From Streptomyces sp. f51 (GTDB lineage: Bacteria; Actinomycetota; Actinomycetes; Streptomycetales; Streptomycetaceae), in assembly GCF_037940415.1 (NCBI RefSeq), contig NZ_CP149798.1, positions 6,605,001 through 6,669,000 on the forward strand: DNA of 64,000 bases, written 5' to 3'. Shown here one piece after another: positions 41,018-49,796 of this stretch. Numbering within the stretch: the stretch's first letter is position 1; each line of letters opens with the position of its first letter. The notes below the pieces were generated by a model. It had not been told where the DNA came from, searched no databases, and saw only the letters and a list, made by a program, of their open reading frames with translations. The translations under genes were made by a program, and so were the position numbers.

Positions 41018-41877
41018 GATTCTCCGAATCAAGCTGAGACTGCATGGTGGGGGATGCGGTACGACAACGATGGCGGCGCGTCGGATTCCGGCGGGACCTG
41101 CGACAACCCGGGGAAGACCGTTTCATAAAGCCTGCTCGAAACGCGTTGAAAGGTAGCCCTGTTGTTACTGGCTGGTCAATGTTGAACCAGTGGGACGGTG
41201 CGCGGGCGCATTGATTCGGTCAATCATGAACGCCGGGGGAGGTTCCGGTATTCAGGGCAATTCCCTGATGGTGGGGCCTCGTTCACTCCCCTCACACATC
41301 ACCGAAACGCCGATAGGTGAATGAGTAACTTTCTCTGGTACGGCATGTCCGAATCGGGTCGCATTTCCCCGCGGGCGCCGGGCACGGGAAAATTCCATGT
41401 ATCGATCTTGAAGTGACCGGGAAGGGTGCGTGCAGGGTTTGGCGGGCGCCCATCGCCCGGCCGAGACCCCGCCGGGTCCTTTGGCGCCGCCCCGGCAGGG
41501 ACACCACGACAAGGTGCCGTGCGAGGACGCGTCGATGCCTTTGGTCGGAGTCGAAGCCGTCCTCCAGTCGGCCGACGGTGAGGCCCTGGGGCAGGATCGG
41601 GCCTCACCCGGGAAGCGCCTCGACGTGACGTGACCGGGATCTCGATGCGGTTCCGGGAGCCGGTCCGTACCCTGGTCACGCTTCCCGGCCGATGGGTGAG
41701 GCGGGGCCCATGAGGAGTCTCCGGTGTCCCACTGGCGCCCCGTCATGAAGTGCGGCACGCAGTCAGCCAAATCCCTCGACGGGTGGGGGAGTTCGTCGGG
41801 GAAAGCGCTGTTGTAGGCTAAAAAAACAGCCCTTGACCTGCACAAAGCGGGCAGGGAGCGAGTTTCGGGAGTGCTGA
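41018..41877. other. 860-bp divergent regulatory region between PKS operon and panD
   Basis: The stretch 41110-41420 is the least GC-rich of this part of the window and probably holds the PKS promoter. A dyad CTGGT ... ACCAG spans 41172-41190 and contains TCAATGTTGA. Read toward panD, TAGGCT at 41814 resembles a -10, and TTGACC occurs at 41833. Longer open frames here have no family signature, ribosome binding site or normal codon bias. One short frame with a good ribosome binding site is listed separately. Confidence 0.5.
41724..41816 (+). CDS. possible 30-residue peptide upstream of panD
   Basis: GAGGAG (41712-41717) is six bases before GTG 41724. The frame encodes 30 residues beginning VSHWRPVMKCG and ending at TAG, 61 bp before panD. 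It has no recognisable family; it could be a leader peptide, a decayed gene end or chance. Confidence 0.25.
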   Translation: MSHWRPVMKCGTQSAKSLDGWGSSSGKALL

Positions 41878-42303
41878 ATGCTGCGAACCATGTTCAAGTC
41901 CAAGATCCACCGTGCCACGGTCACCCAGGCCGACCTGCACTACGTCGGGTCCGTCACCATCGATGCCGATCTGCTCGATGCCGCTGATCTGCTGCCCGGT
42001 GAGCTCGTCCACATCGTCGACATCACCAACGGCTCCCGCCTGGAGACGTACGTCATCGAGGGGGAGCGCGGATCCGGTGTCGTCGGGATCAACGGAGCCG
42101 CGGCCCATCTCGTGCACCCCGGTGACCTGGTGATCATCATCAGTTACGCTCAGGTGGCCGACGCCGAGGCGCGGGCGCTGCGGCCGCGGGTCGTCCACGT
42201 GGACCGTGACAACCGGATCGTCTCGCTCGGTGACGACCCGTCCGAGCCGGTACCGGGCTCGGACCAGGAGCGCAGCCCGCAGGCCGTGCCCGTCAACGTC
42301 TGA
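41878..42303 (+). CDS. panD: aspartate 1-decarboxylase
   Basis: This 141-residue pyruvoyl enzyme makes beta-alanine from aspartate for pantothenate and hence CoA and ACP arms. The self-cleavage site is visible as HYVGSVTID, with cleavage between Gly24 and Ser25 to give the N-terminal pyruvoyl group. The ITNGSRLETYVIEGERGSG and GAAAHLVHPGDLVIIISY segments match the family. The C-terminal tail after about residue 115 is variable in actinobacteria. A small GNAT gene follows 45 bp downstream; a PanM-like maturation role for it is conceivable but the families differ. Confidence 0.96.
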   Translation: MLRTMFKSKIHRATVTQADLHYVGSVTIDADLLDAADLLPGELVHIVDITNGSRLETYVIEGERGSGVVGINGAAAHLVHPGDLVIIISYAQVADAEARALRPRVVHVDRDNRIVSLGDDPSEPVPGSDQERSPQAVPVNV

Positions 42304-42348
42304 GCGACGGCGCGGCGGTATCCCAGGACCCCGGACCGAGGAGTGCCC

Positions 42349-42693
42349 GTGAGCGACATCGAGATCCGCGACGACCGGCCGGCCGGTCGCCTGGAGGCCC
42401 TGGCCGACGGTCAAGTGGTCGGACACATCGAGTACTTCGTCCTGGAGGAGCCCGCGCGAGCCCTCGTCCCGGTGCACACCATCGTGGAGCCGGAGCACGA
42501 GGGCAAGGGCATCGCCGGCTCCCTGGCCCGCGAGCTGTACGGCATCGCCGCGCGCGAGGGCATCGTGGTGGCGCCGCTCTGCCCGTACGTCGTGAGGTGG
42601 GCGGAGCGGCACCCCGAGGAGGCTCCGGCGGCCGACCCGGAGCTGCTCGATGCCGCGATGCAGTGGCTCAAGGCGCATCCGGGACGGTTCTGA
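42349..42693 (+). CDS. small GNAT acetyltransferase (YjdJ type)
   Basis: This 114-residue protein has the short GNAT layout of the YjdJ group: GHIEYFVLEE strands, VPVHTIVEPEHEGKGIAGSL (acetyl-CoA loop with EGKGIAGSL) and PLCPYVVRWAERHPE near the end. GTG 42349 is preceded by GAGGAG at five bases, better than the GTG two codons earlier. It lies downstream of panD, and its TGA overlaps the ATG of the next gene, suggesting one transcript. The substrate is unknown. Confidence 0.85.
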   Translation: MSDIEIRDDRPAGRLEALADGQVVGHIEYFVLEEPARALVPVHTIVEPEHEGKGIAGSLARELYGIAAREGIVVAPLCPYVVRWAERHPEEAPAADPELLDAAMQWLKAHPGRF

Positions 42694-43511
42694 TGCCCCA
42701 GGGTCCGCCCTTCACCCAGGGTCCGCCCTCTACCCCGCGCCCGGCCTCTACCCTGGGCCCGGCCTCTACCCTGGGCCCGGCCTCCGCGCCTGCGTCGCTC
42801 CCCACGCCGCTCGGACCGCTCGCCCTGCTGCACACCTCACCGGTGCACGTCCCCGTCTTCGACGCCCTGCGCGACGCCGACCACCCCGGCCTGGAACTTC
42901 GGCACCTGGTCGACGAGGAACTGCTCGCGCGGGCCCGGCGCGAAGGGCGCGAAGCGGTGGCCGGCGAGGTCCGGGAGCTGCTGGCCCGCGCCGCGGCCGA
43001 CGGCGCCCGGGCCGTGCTGTGCACCTGCTCGACCATCGGCGCCGTCGCCGAGCGCACCGACGCCGGGGTGCCCGTGCTCCGCGTGGACCGGCCGATGGCC
43101 GCCGCAGCGGTGGCCACGGGTCCCCGGATCGTCGTCCTCGCGACCGTGGCGAGCACGCTGGAACCCACCGTCGCCCTGGTGGAAGAGGAGGCCCGTCGGG
43201 CCGGACGTCCCGTCGACGTTCGTACGGTCCTGGTCGAGGACGGCTGGGCCCTGTTCGAGGCCGGTGACACGGACGGCTGCGCCCGCGCGGTCGCCGCTGC
43301 CGCCGACGCGGTCGCCGATGTCGACGTGATCGTCCTCGCCCAGGCGTCCATGACCCCGGCCGGGAGCCTCGTCACGACCCCGGTGCCGGTGCTGTCGAGT
43401 CCACGCCCCGGCCTCGCCGCCGCGGCGGACGCGGTCCGGGCGACGGGCGTGGCCCACAGTGCGGACGCGACCCGCCCGGCGGCCGCAACCCGCGCGGTGC
43501 ACGCCGAGTAG
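42693..43511 (+). CDS. Asp/Glu racemase-like protein with repetitive N-terminus
   Basis: This 272-residue protein has residues 1-35 built from Pro/Ala/Ser/Thr repeats encoded by an 18-bp array. After them comes an Asp/Glu/hydantoin-racemase-like fold: LALLHTSPVHVPVF, RAVLCTCSTIGAVAE (Cys in the first active-site loop), then RIVVLATVASTLEPT and VIVLAQASMTPAG. The second active-site Cys of true racemases is not obvious (the loop reads AQASM), so the activity may differ. ATG 42693 overlaps the GNAT stop (TGATG). Confidence 0.72.
   Translation: MPQGPPFTQGPPSTPRPASTLGPASTLGPASAPASLPTPLGPLALLHTSPVHVPVFDALRDADHPGLELRHLVDEELLARARREGREAVAGEVRELLARAAADGARAVLCTCSTIGAVAERTDAGVPVLRVDRPMAAAAVATGPRIVVLATVASTLEPTVALVEEEARRAGRPVDVRTVLVEDGWALFEAGDTDGCARAVAAAADAVADVDVIVLAQASMTPAGSLVTTPVPVLSSPRPGLAAAADAVRATGVAHSADATRPAAATRAVHAE
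42727..42780. repeat. three in-frame 18-bp tandem units
   Basis: Units 42727-42744, 42745-42762 and 42763-42780 share CCTCTACC; the last two are identical. Each adds six residues (PASTLG) to the N-terminus of the racemase-like protein. A degenerate unit precedes them. Confidence 0.8.
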
Positions 43512-43782
43512 GGCTGCCGGCAGGTAGTGCGTGGCGTCACGCAGCGCTGCCGGCCGCCGGCTGTCGTCGGTCGTCACCGTGCCCCGGCCGGCGACCTGGT
43601 GGTCGAAGCGGGGTGACCGGCCGCCGAGCCAGATCGGCCGCGGTCCGCCGTTCCCCCCGACCTGCCCCCCCACTGAGCCGTCCGGGCGGCGTCCCCGCGC
43701 GACGGAGTGAGTGGGGGCTCGGGCGCTGGGTACGCGGGAGACAAGTCCAGAGGGCCGACGTACCGACTGGCTGGAGGACGCC

Positions 43783-44058
43783 ATGACACAGCCGTATCCC
43801 GACCCCGTGCCGCCGGGACCCACCCCCGGGCCGAGCCCCGAACCCCCGGGGCCGTCACCCTTCCCCGACCCGGTGCCGCATCCGGGCGGCCCCGACCCCG
43901 CGCCGGGTCCCACGCCCGGACCCACCCCGGTGCCGAACCCGGGCGGGCCCGATCCCGTACCCGGCCCCGAGCCCGTACCCTCCCCGTCCCCGATCCCCAA
44001 GCCCCCGGGCCCCGACCCGGTGCCCGAACCCCAGCCCCGGCCGCAGCCGTTGAGCTGA
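43783..44058 (+). CDS. proline-rich repetitive small protein
   Basis: This 91-residue protein is mostly P, G, D, E and V, with the recurring module PGGPDPxPGP and V/P alternations. It has no signal peptide, cysteine or membrane segment. ATG 43783 has GGAGG five bases upstream, which is the main reason to believe it is expressed. It should be extended (polyproline II) and disordered, and may need EF-P for translation. The function is unknown. Confidence 0.6.
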   Translation: MTQPYPDPVPPGPTPGPSPEPPGPSPFPDPVPHPGGPDPAPGPTPGPTPVPNPGGPDPVPGPEPVPSPSPIPKPPGPDPVPEPQPRPQPLS

Positions 44059-44122
44059 CCGGCGCGGAGGACCCCACCGGCCCCGGGCAGGGGAGCCGGA
44101 GGCCGTTCAATACACTCCGCGG

Positions 44123-44347
44123 GTGAACAACATACGGTGCACTCAGTGCGGTGTTGTGGGGCTTGAACCCGGTTTCGTCGAAGACTCCGGGCAGGGTGCT
44201 CGCGGGTTCTCACGATGGGTCGAGGGCGTGCTCCAGCTGGGCCCGCTCGGCGGTGCCCGGCTGATGGGCCGCCCACGCTGGCAGATCGAGGCCTTCCGCT
44301 GCCCCAACTGCGCACACCTGGAACTGTTCGCCGCCCAGCGCAGCTAG
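44123..44347 (+). CDS. small zinc-ribbon protein
   Basis: This 74-residue protein has two CxxC pairs, CTQCGVVG at residue 6 and CPNCAHLELF near 60, enough to bind one zinc. A middle segment reads SRWVEGVLQLGPLGGARLMG, then RPRWQIEAFRC. No catalytic domain is present. GTG 44123 is the only early start in frame. It is followed by an 18-bp hairpin. Confidence 0.72.
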   Translation: MNNIRCTQCGVVGLEPGFVEDSGQGARGFSRWVEGVLQLGPLGGARLMGRPRWQIEAFRCPNCAHLELFAAQRS

Positions 44348-44373
44348 CCCCGCCGGGCACGCGTCACCATGAA

Positions 44374-44425
44374 TGCGCCGAAGCCGTCACGCGCCCCGCT
44401 CCGGGAACGTGACGGCTTCGGCGCA
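44374..44425. terminator. 18-bp bidirectional terminator hairpin
   Basis: Arms 44374-44391 and 44408-44425 are perfect complements with a 16-nt loop, between the convergent zinc-ribbon gene and gnd. Confidence 0.88.
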
Positions 44426-44442
44426 CTCGTGCGGCGACCCGC

Positions 44443-45882
44443 CTACGCCTCGACCTCCGACCGGTCTCCGCCCCACAGCGTGTGGAACGACCCCTCGCGG
44501 TCCGTCCTGCGGTACGTGTGCGCCCCGAAGAAGTCCCGCTGACCCTGGGTGAGCGCGGCCGGCAGGCGCTCCGCGCGCAGGGCGTCGTAGTAGGCGAGGG
44601 CCGCCGAGAAGCCGGGCGTGGGCACGCCCTGGCGGGTCGCGGCGACGACGACCTCGCGCCAGTCGTCCTGGGCCGCCGCGATCTCCTGGGCGAACGTCTT
44701 GTCCGACAGCAGGCTCGGCAGGTCCGGCCGGGCGTCGTACGCGGAGCGGATACGGTCCAGGAAGGCCGCCCGGATGATGCAGCCGCCGCGCCAGATCGAG
44801 GCGACGGAACCGAGGTCGATGTTCCAGTCGTACTCGTCGCTGCCCGCGGTGATCTCGTGGAATCCCTGCGTGTACGAGACGATCTTCGACGCGTACAGCG
44901 CCTGCTCGACCCGGTCCGCGAAGGCGCCGGCCTCGGACTCGTCGAGCTTCCGGGCCGTCGGACCGGCGAGGTCGCGCGAGGCGGCGCGCAGGTCCGCGTG
45001 CCCCGAGAGCGAGCGGGCGAAGACCGCCTCCGCGATGCCCGACACGGGTACGCCGAGGTCCAGCGCGATCTGCACGGTCCAGCGGCCGGTGCCCTTCTGC
45101 TCGGCCCGGTCCTGGACCACGTCCACGAACGGCTTGCCGGTCGCCGCGTCCACGTGCGACAGCACCTCGGCGGTGATCTCGATCAGATACGAGTCGAGCC
45201 GGCCGGTGTTCCAGGTGCGGAAGATGTCCGCGATCTGCGCGGGGGAGTACCCGGCGACGTCCCGAAGCAGCTGGTAGGCCTCGCCGATGAGCTGCATGTC
45301 GGCGTACTCGATGCCGTTGTGGACCATCTTCACGAAGTGCCCGGCGCCGTCGGGACCCACGTGGGTGACGCACGGTGCCCCGTCGGCCGCCTTCGCGGAG
45401 ATCTTCTCCAGCATCGGCCCCAGCGAGGCGTACGACTCCATCGAGCCGCCCGGCATGATGCTCGGCCCGTTCAGCGCGCCCTCCTCGCCGCCGGACACGC
45501 CCGTGCCGACGAAGTGGATGCCCTGCTCGCGCAGCGCGCGCTCACGGCGCCGGGTGTCCGCGAAGTGCGCGTTGCCACCGTCGATGATCATGTCGCCGGG
45601 CTCAAGGAGCGGGGCGAACTCCTGGATGACCGCGTCGGTCGGCTCGCCCGCCTTCACCATGATCACCAAACGCCGGGGCCGCTCCAGGGCCGCCACGAAC
45701 TCCTTCGCCGTCTCGGCCGCGACGAACGTGCCCTCGTGGCCGAACTCCTCCACCAGCGCGTTCGTCTTCGCCACGGTGCGGTTGTGCACGGCGACCGCGT
45801 AGCCGTTGCGGGCGAAGTTGCGGGCGAGATTGCGCCCCATGACCGCGAGACCCGTGACGCCGATCTGGGCTGAAGTGCTCAT
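44443..45882 (-). CDS. gnd: 6-phosphogluconate dehydrogenase, decarboxylating
   Basis: This 479-residue enzyme of the oxidative pentose phosphate pathway converts 6-phosphogluconate to ribulose 5-phosphate and CO2 with NADPH formation. Motifs are the Rossmann GLAVMGRNLARNFA, the dinucleotide loop NRTVAKT, the substrate motif VSGGEEGALNGPSIMPGG, and KMVHNGIEYADMQLI with the catalytic Lys and the HNGIEY segment. The length is that of the long, homodimeric form, not the short GndA-like actinobacterial type. ATG 45882 has AGGAG upstream; the frame is open further but without conserved sequence. Confidence 0.96.
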   Translation of the reverse strand: MSTSAQIGVTGLAVMGRNLARNFARNGYAVAVHNRTVAKTNALVEEFGHEGTFVAAETAKEFVAALERPRRLVIMVKAGEPTDAVIQEFAPLLEPGDMIIDGGNAHFADTRRRERALREQGIHFVGTGVSGGEEGALNGPSIMPGGSMESYASLGPMLEKISAKAADGAPCVTHVGPDGAGHFVKMVHNGIEYADMQLIGEAYQLLRDVAGYSPAQIADIFRTWNTGRLDSYLIEITAEVLSHVDAATGKPFVDVVQDRAEQKGTGRWTVQIALDLGVPVSGIAEAVFARSLSGHADLRAASRDLAGPTARKLDESEAGAFADRVEQALYASKIVSYTQGFHEITAGSDEYDWNIDLGSVASIWRGGCIIRAAFLDRIRSAYDARPDLPSLLSDKTFAQEIAAAQDDWREVVVAATRQGVPTPGFSAALAYYDALRAERLPAALTQGQRDFFGAHTYRRTDREGSFHTLWGGDRSEVEA

Positions 45883-46381
45883 TCGGTTGGCTCCTAAGAA
45901 GTGCGGTAAGTCCGTTGGCGGATACGGGAGACAGCCCGGTACCGGTGCCGCCGGTCGTGCCCGTCCGTTCCGCTCGCCAGTATTGCCCCAGGCCATCCTG
46001 ACGTGTCCCGGGTGTCCACGCAGGGGGACGTCCCGGCGTCGGGAGGGCGGATTTCGGACAGACCGCGCGGGGCCGGGGGCAGGTGTCCGGTGTCTCGGGC
46101 GGTCCGCTCACGATCGCCTCCCTGCCGTGGCCGGGCCGGCCGGACGGATCCGGCGCCGGTCGCCGGAGACGGGAACCCGACGTCGGCGGGCTGCGGAGCC
46201 GTCGGCGGCGCGTCCGGGTCCCGCCGCGGCGCGGTCACCCACCGTGCCGGGAACGCCCCTGCGGACGACGGTCCGAAAGTCGGCCGACCGTCTTTTCGGA
46301 GCGACCGGTTGCCGCCTTGTCCCGGCCTGTTCCCAACGCTTACTTTTGCCGCTCCTGACGCATGTCTAGGGGGGCTCCCTC
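45883..46381. other. 499-bp divergent region between gnd and the rpf-like gene
   Basis: It holds the two promoters. Rpf genes in Streptomyces often have a c-di-AMP (ydaO) riboswitch; I looked for its conserved GGGGACC and GGGTGAATC segments and did not find them. TTGTCC near 46317 and TTACTT 17 bp further could be a promoter for the rpf-like gene. A small terminator-like hairpin is listed separately. No open frame here looks like a gene. Confidence 0.45.
46267..46296 (+). terminator. terminator-like hairpin upstream of the rpf-like gene
   Basis: GACGGTC (46267-46273) pairs with GACCGTC (46286-46292) and is followed by TTTT. It lies 85 bp upstream of the start codon, so it could be an attenuator if transcription starts before it. 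Confidence 0.35.
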
Positions 46382-47554
46382 ATGGCCGTACGCGGTCGGC
46401 ACCGCCGGTATCAGCCGAACAGGATCAACCGTGCCTCACTCACCGTCACGGCGGGCGGTGCCGGGATCGCGCTCCCGCTCGTGGGGGCCGGAGTCGCCCA
46501 CGCGGCCGACGTCGGGACGTGGAACAAGGTCGCCGCCTGCGAGTCCAGCGGCAACTGGAGCATCAACACCGGCAACGGCTACTACGGCGGGCTCCAGTTC
46601 ACCCGGTCCACCTGGGAGGCGTACGGCGGCAAGGCCTACGCGGGGCGCGCGGACCTGGCCACGAAGGACCAGCAGATAGCCGTGGCCGAGAAGGTCCTGA
46701 AGGGTCAGGGGCCCGGCGCCTGGCCCGTGTGTTCGGTGCGCGGCGGACTGACCCGAGGAGGCGCGGCACCCGACATCAGCCCGGCGGAGCACGAGCAGCG
46801 GACCGCGAGCCGGCAATCGGTGCGGGACGTGAAGCCGCAGACCACACCGCAGTCGCGGGCCGGGACCGCCGAGATGTACACCGTCGTACGCGGCGACACG
46901 CTCTCCGGGATCGCCGACTCGCGGAACGTCCAGGGCGGCTGGCAGGGGCTGTACGCGGCGAACCGCACGACCGTCGGCTCCGACCCGGACCTGATCCTGC
47001 CGGGCCAGCGGCTCGCCCTCGGCGGTGGGACCGAGGCACCCGCGCACACCCGGCACACCCCGTCGAAGACCCACCCCAAGGCACCGGCCAAGAAGACCCC
47101 GGCCGGGCGGCCCTCCTCGCACACGACCACCCGGGTCGGGGCGGGGACGCACGAACTCGTGGCCCCGGTGCACGCGGCGACCGGCACGCCGTACCACGCC
47201 ACCGGTGCCCACTGGTCGAAGGGCTACCACACGGGCGTCGACTTCCCCGTGCCCACCGGAACCTCCGTCGCGGCGGTCGCCGCGGGTCATGTGGTCAGCG
47301 CGGGCTGGGGCGGTTCGTTCGGCTACCAGGTGGTGATCCGGCACGCCGACGGCCGCTACACGCAGTACGGCCATCTCTCCGCGATCGCGGTGAAGGACGG
47401 GCAGAGCGTGGTGGCGGGCCAGCGCATAGGGCGTTCGGGGTCCACCGGCAACAGCACGGGCCCGCATCTGCACTTCGAGGTGCGGACCGGGCCCGGCTTC
47501 GGTTCCGACATCGACCCGGTGGCGTACCTCCGGGCCGGGGGCGTCAGGATTTGA
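46382..47554 (+). CDS. secreted Rpf-LysM-M23 cell-wall hydrolase
   Basis: This 390-residue protein has an N-terminal signal (basic segment, hydrophobic TVTAGGAGIALPLVGAGVAHA, probable cleavage near 42). Next is a resuscitation-promoting-factor (transglycosylase-like) domain at about 43-115 with the catalytic Glu in ACESSGNWSINTGNGYYGG. A LysM domain (about 165-215, YTVVRGDTLSGIA) and a basic linker follow. The C-terminal M23 peptidase (about 255-388) has zinc ligands in HTGVDFPVPTG and HLHFEV. It combines glycan cleavage with crosslink cleavage and resembles RpfD-type proteins of Streptomyces, which act on spore and hyphal wall. The 3' end overlaps the convergent gene by 11 bp. Confidence 0.92.
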   Translation: MAVRGRHRRYQPNRINRASLTVTAGGAGIALPLVGAGVAHAADVGTWNKVAACESSGNWSINTGNGYYGGLQFTRSTWEAYGGKAYAGRADLATKDQQIAVAEKVLKGQGPGAWPVCSVRGGLTRGGAAPDISPAEHEQRTASRQSVRDVKPQTTPQSRAGTAEMYTVVRGDTLSGIADSRNVQGGWQGLYAANRTTVGSDPDLILPGQRLALGGGTEAPAHTRHTPSKTHPKAPAKKTPAGRPSSHTTTRVGAGTHELVAPVHAATGTPYHATGAHWSKGYHTGVDFPVPTGTSVAAVAAGHVVSAGWGGSFGYQVVIRHADGRYTQYGHLSAIAVKDGQSVVAGQRIGRSGSTGNSTGPHLHFEVRTGPGFGSDIDPVAYLRAGGVRI

Positions 47555-48830
47555 CTCGGGTGCGGTGGTGGTCGACGAACGGCATCGGCACGTAGGGCAT
47601 GCCGAACATGACCGCCAGGTGGGGCAGCTCGTCCTCGTCCGCCGGGTCCTGCGCGGCGAGGGTCTCCATCGGCGGCGCCACCGCGGCCGTGGGCGCGATC
47701 GCGGCGAACACGCCCGCGACCGCCGGCTGCGGAGCCGGGAGGAACACGCTGTCGCCGCCCGCCCGGAGAGCCTGCGGCACGCTTCCGGCACCCGGCCGCG
47801 AAGCCGGTACGGGGTCGTCCGCGCCCTCGGCGGGCCTGGGCAGCCCGGCCAGCAGTTCGGCCACGGCGGTCTCGGTGTCCGCGAGCGCCCCGAGGCCGGC
47901 GAGGGCCGGGGCGGCGGGTTCCGCGGGGCGCGGCTGGGTGGTCGGTTCGGCCGCGGCCTCCGGGCCGGCGGCCGCGGTTCGGTCGCCGCTGCCGGTTCGC
48001 TCGGTGGCGATCCGCTCGATGGTGAGCAGGATCAGACCGCCCGCGGCGACCACACCGCAGGCCAGGGCGAGCGCGGTCCCGGTTGCGCCGTAGCGGAAGG
48101 TCTCGCCGAACATCGTGAGGCCGACGGCGGCCGCGACGACGGGGTTCACGACCGTCAGCGTGGCCAGCGGGGCCTCCAGTCCTGCACCGCGGTAGGAGGC
48201 CTGCGAGATCAGCATGCCGGCCGTCGCGAAGGCACCGATGGCCGCGAGGCTCGACAGGTCGGCGAGCGAGACGTGCTCGGACCAGTCGACCGCGACGGTC
48301 TTGGTGAACACGGAGGACATGCTGAAGGCGACACCCGCCGCGACCGCGAGCAGCACACTGCGCACGGCCGGATGCCGGTGCGCCGCGCGTCCCGCCGCCA
48401 TCAGGGCCGCGACCGCGCCGCCCGACACCACACCGAGCGCCAGGCGCTGGGCATCGCTCAGGGACTGGGCGTCGGACGCGCCGACCAGGGCCAGCAGACC
48501 CGCGAGACCCACGGTGGCCATGATCGCGCCGCGCCAGGCGGTCGCTCCGGCCCTGCGGCCGACGAAGAGGGCCGCCATCGGAAGCGCGAAGACGATCGTG
48601 AGCGCGCCGAGCGGCTGGACGAGGCTCAGCGGGCCGAAGGCGAGGGCGACCACGTGCAGCAGACCGCCGAGGCCGGTCAGGGCCACGGCCGCCCACCAGC
48701 CCGGCCTGCGCAGCGGTGCGTAGGTCTGGCCGGGAGAGGTCACCGCGACCTGCTCCTGGATGATCGCGCCGCCCGCGTACGCCACGGCTGAGACGAACGA
48801 GAGCACCACGGACAGAGCGAGGGCACTCAT
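47544..48830 (-). CDS. DMT/EamA-type permease with long cytoplasmic tail
   Basis: This 428-residue protein has 9-10 hydrophobic segments in residues 1-290, from ALSVVLSFVSAVAYAGGAI to ALACGVVAAGGLILLTI, with the two-repeat pattern of drug/metabolite transporters. An Ala/Pro/Glu-rich tail of about 135 residues follows and ends VPMPFVDHHRTRVKS; it is long for the family and low in complexity. ATG 48830 is preceded by GAGGAGGGA. The substrate is unknown. Confidence 0.85.
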   Translation of the reverse strand: MSALALSVVLSFVSAVAYAGGAIIQEQVAVTSPGQTYAPLRRPGWWAAVALTGLGGLLHVVALAFGPLSLVQPLGALTIVFALPMAALFVGRRAGATAWRGAIMATVGLAGLLALVGASDAQSLSDAQRLALGVVSGGAVAALMAAGRAAHRHPAVRSVLLAVAAGVAFSMSSVFTKTVAVDWSEHVSLADLSSLAAIGAFATAGMLISQASYRGAGLEAPLATLTVVNPVVAAAVGLTMFGETFRYGATGTALALACGVVAAGGLILLTIERIATERTGSGDRTAAAGPEAAAEPTTQPRPAEPAAPALAGLGALADTETAVAELLAGLPRPAEGADDPVPASRPGAGSVPQALRAGGDSVFLPAPQPAVAGVFAAIAPTAAVAPPMETLAAQDPADEDELPHLAVMFGMPYVPMPFVDHHRTRVKS

Positions 48831-49058
48831 GAGTCCCTCCTCTGCGTACGGCGCGGAGCGGCGGCCCGGCGCGACGAACGGTCGGCTTCCATGCAAACAA
48901 CGATGCCGTGCGATTTAGTTCTCGTCGTCGTCCCTGAGCAGTCATTGGGTCCTACTGCCGATGGAGTACGAATCGCCCCCTGTCCTCCCCAGGGTGGGCG
49001 ACACCACGGCCCGATCCACTGGTGGTCACCCCTAGGGGGCTTGGTACTACTGCTCTTC

Positions 49059-49790
49059 GTGGACCTCGACCCCGAACTCAAGGCGCTCGAAGCACTCGGC
49101 GGCTTCTTCGTACTACGCACCGGCGTACCGCCGCGCGGCCCCCTGCCGACCCTCGCGAGCGCCTTCGCGAGCCCTCGATCCGCGCCCATTTCGGATGTTT
49201 ACGCAGATCCGACAACTTTTCGCGTCCGCAAGGTCGCGAGGAGTATCGGCACGCGGGAACCGCGGGTCGCGGCCTCGGTGGCGCAGCAGGGGCTCGCGGC
49301 CCGTTTCTGGTCCATCGCCCTCGGCTCCGCCGCGCTCTGCGGCCGGCTGCCCGACCTCGATCCGGAGCTGCTCCTCTGGGACCCGGACGCCGGTGCTCCC
49401 GACGATCTCTGGCTCGGCGAGGTCCGCTCGCGCCCCGCGGCCGATCTCGACACGGTGGTGCGTGCCGGGCTCCTCGTGCCGCTGAGCGCGGCCCTGCGCG
49501 CACGCCACCGCGTCTCACCGGCCCTGCTGTGGGGCAACGCGGGCTCGGCGCTGGCCGGGACCGTCCGCCAGCTGGACCGCTGGGCGCTGGTCCACGGACG
49601 CCCGGACGTGGGGGAGCGGGGCAGGGCACTGGCCGCCGGGCTCCTCGCGCACCCCGATCTGTCCGGCACGCTCGCCCCCGGGACGCTGCGCCGCCGCAGC
49701 TGCTGTCTCTACTACCGGGTACCGGGCGGCGGAGTCTGCGGCGACTGCTGCTTCGAGCACCCACCGCGCCAGGCACCCGAGCGGCCCTGA
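49059..49790 (+). CDS. FhuF-like (2Fe-2S) ferric-siderophore reductase
   Basis: This protein of about 243 residues ends with the C-terminal iron-sulfur motif of the FhuF family, RRRSCCLYYRVPGG then CGDCCF (CC ... CxxC). The central part includes ARFWSIALGSAALCGRLPDL and RVSPALLWGNAGSALAGTVR, as in actinobacterial siderophore reductases. The start is uncertain: GTG 49059 gives VDLDPELKALEALGGFF and lies about nine bases after a possible -10 (TACTAC), which would be leaderless; TTG 49041 is an alternative. The gene stands alone, without siderophore-uptake neighbours. Confidence 0.75.
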   Translation: MDLDPELKALEALGGFFVLRTGVPPRGPLPTLASAFASPRSAPISDVYADPTTFRVRKVARSIGTREPRVAASVAQQGLAARFWSIALGSAALCGRLPDLDPELLLWDPDAGAPDDLWLGEVRSRPAADLDTVVRAGLLVPLSAALRARHRVSPALLWGNAGSALAGTVRQLDRWALVHGRPDVGERGRALAAGLLAHPDLSGTLAPGTLRRRSCCLYYRVPGGGVCGDCCFEHPPRQAPERP

Positions 49791-49796
49791 CGAAAA

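Noticed and set aside
41252..41845. 198-codon frame on the minus strand upstream of panD
   Set aside because: No ribosome binding site, no recognisable domain, and codon use unlike the neighbouring genes.
45883..46381. c-di-AMP (ydaO) riboswitch upstream of the rpf-like gene
   Set aside because: Expected from other Streptomyces rpf genes, but the conserved GGGGACC and GGGTGAATC-type segments are not present; only a small terminator-like hairpin was seen.
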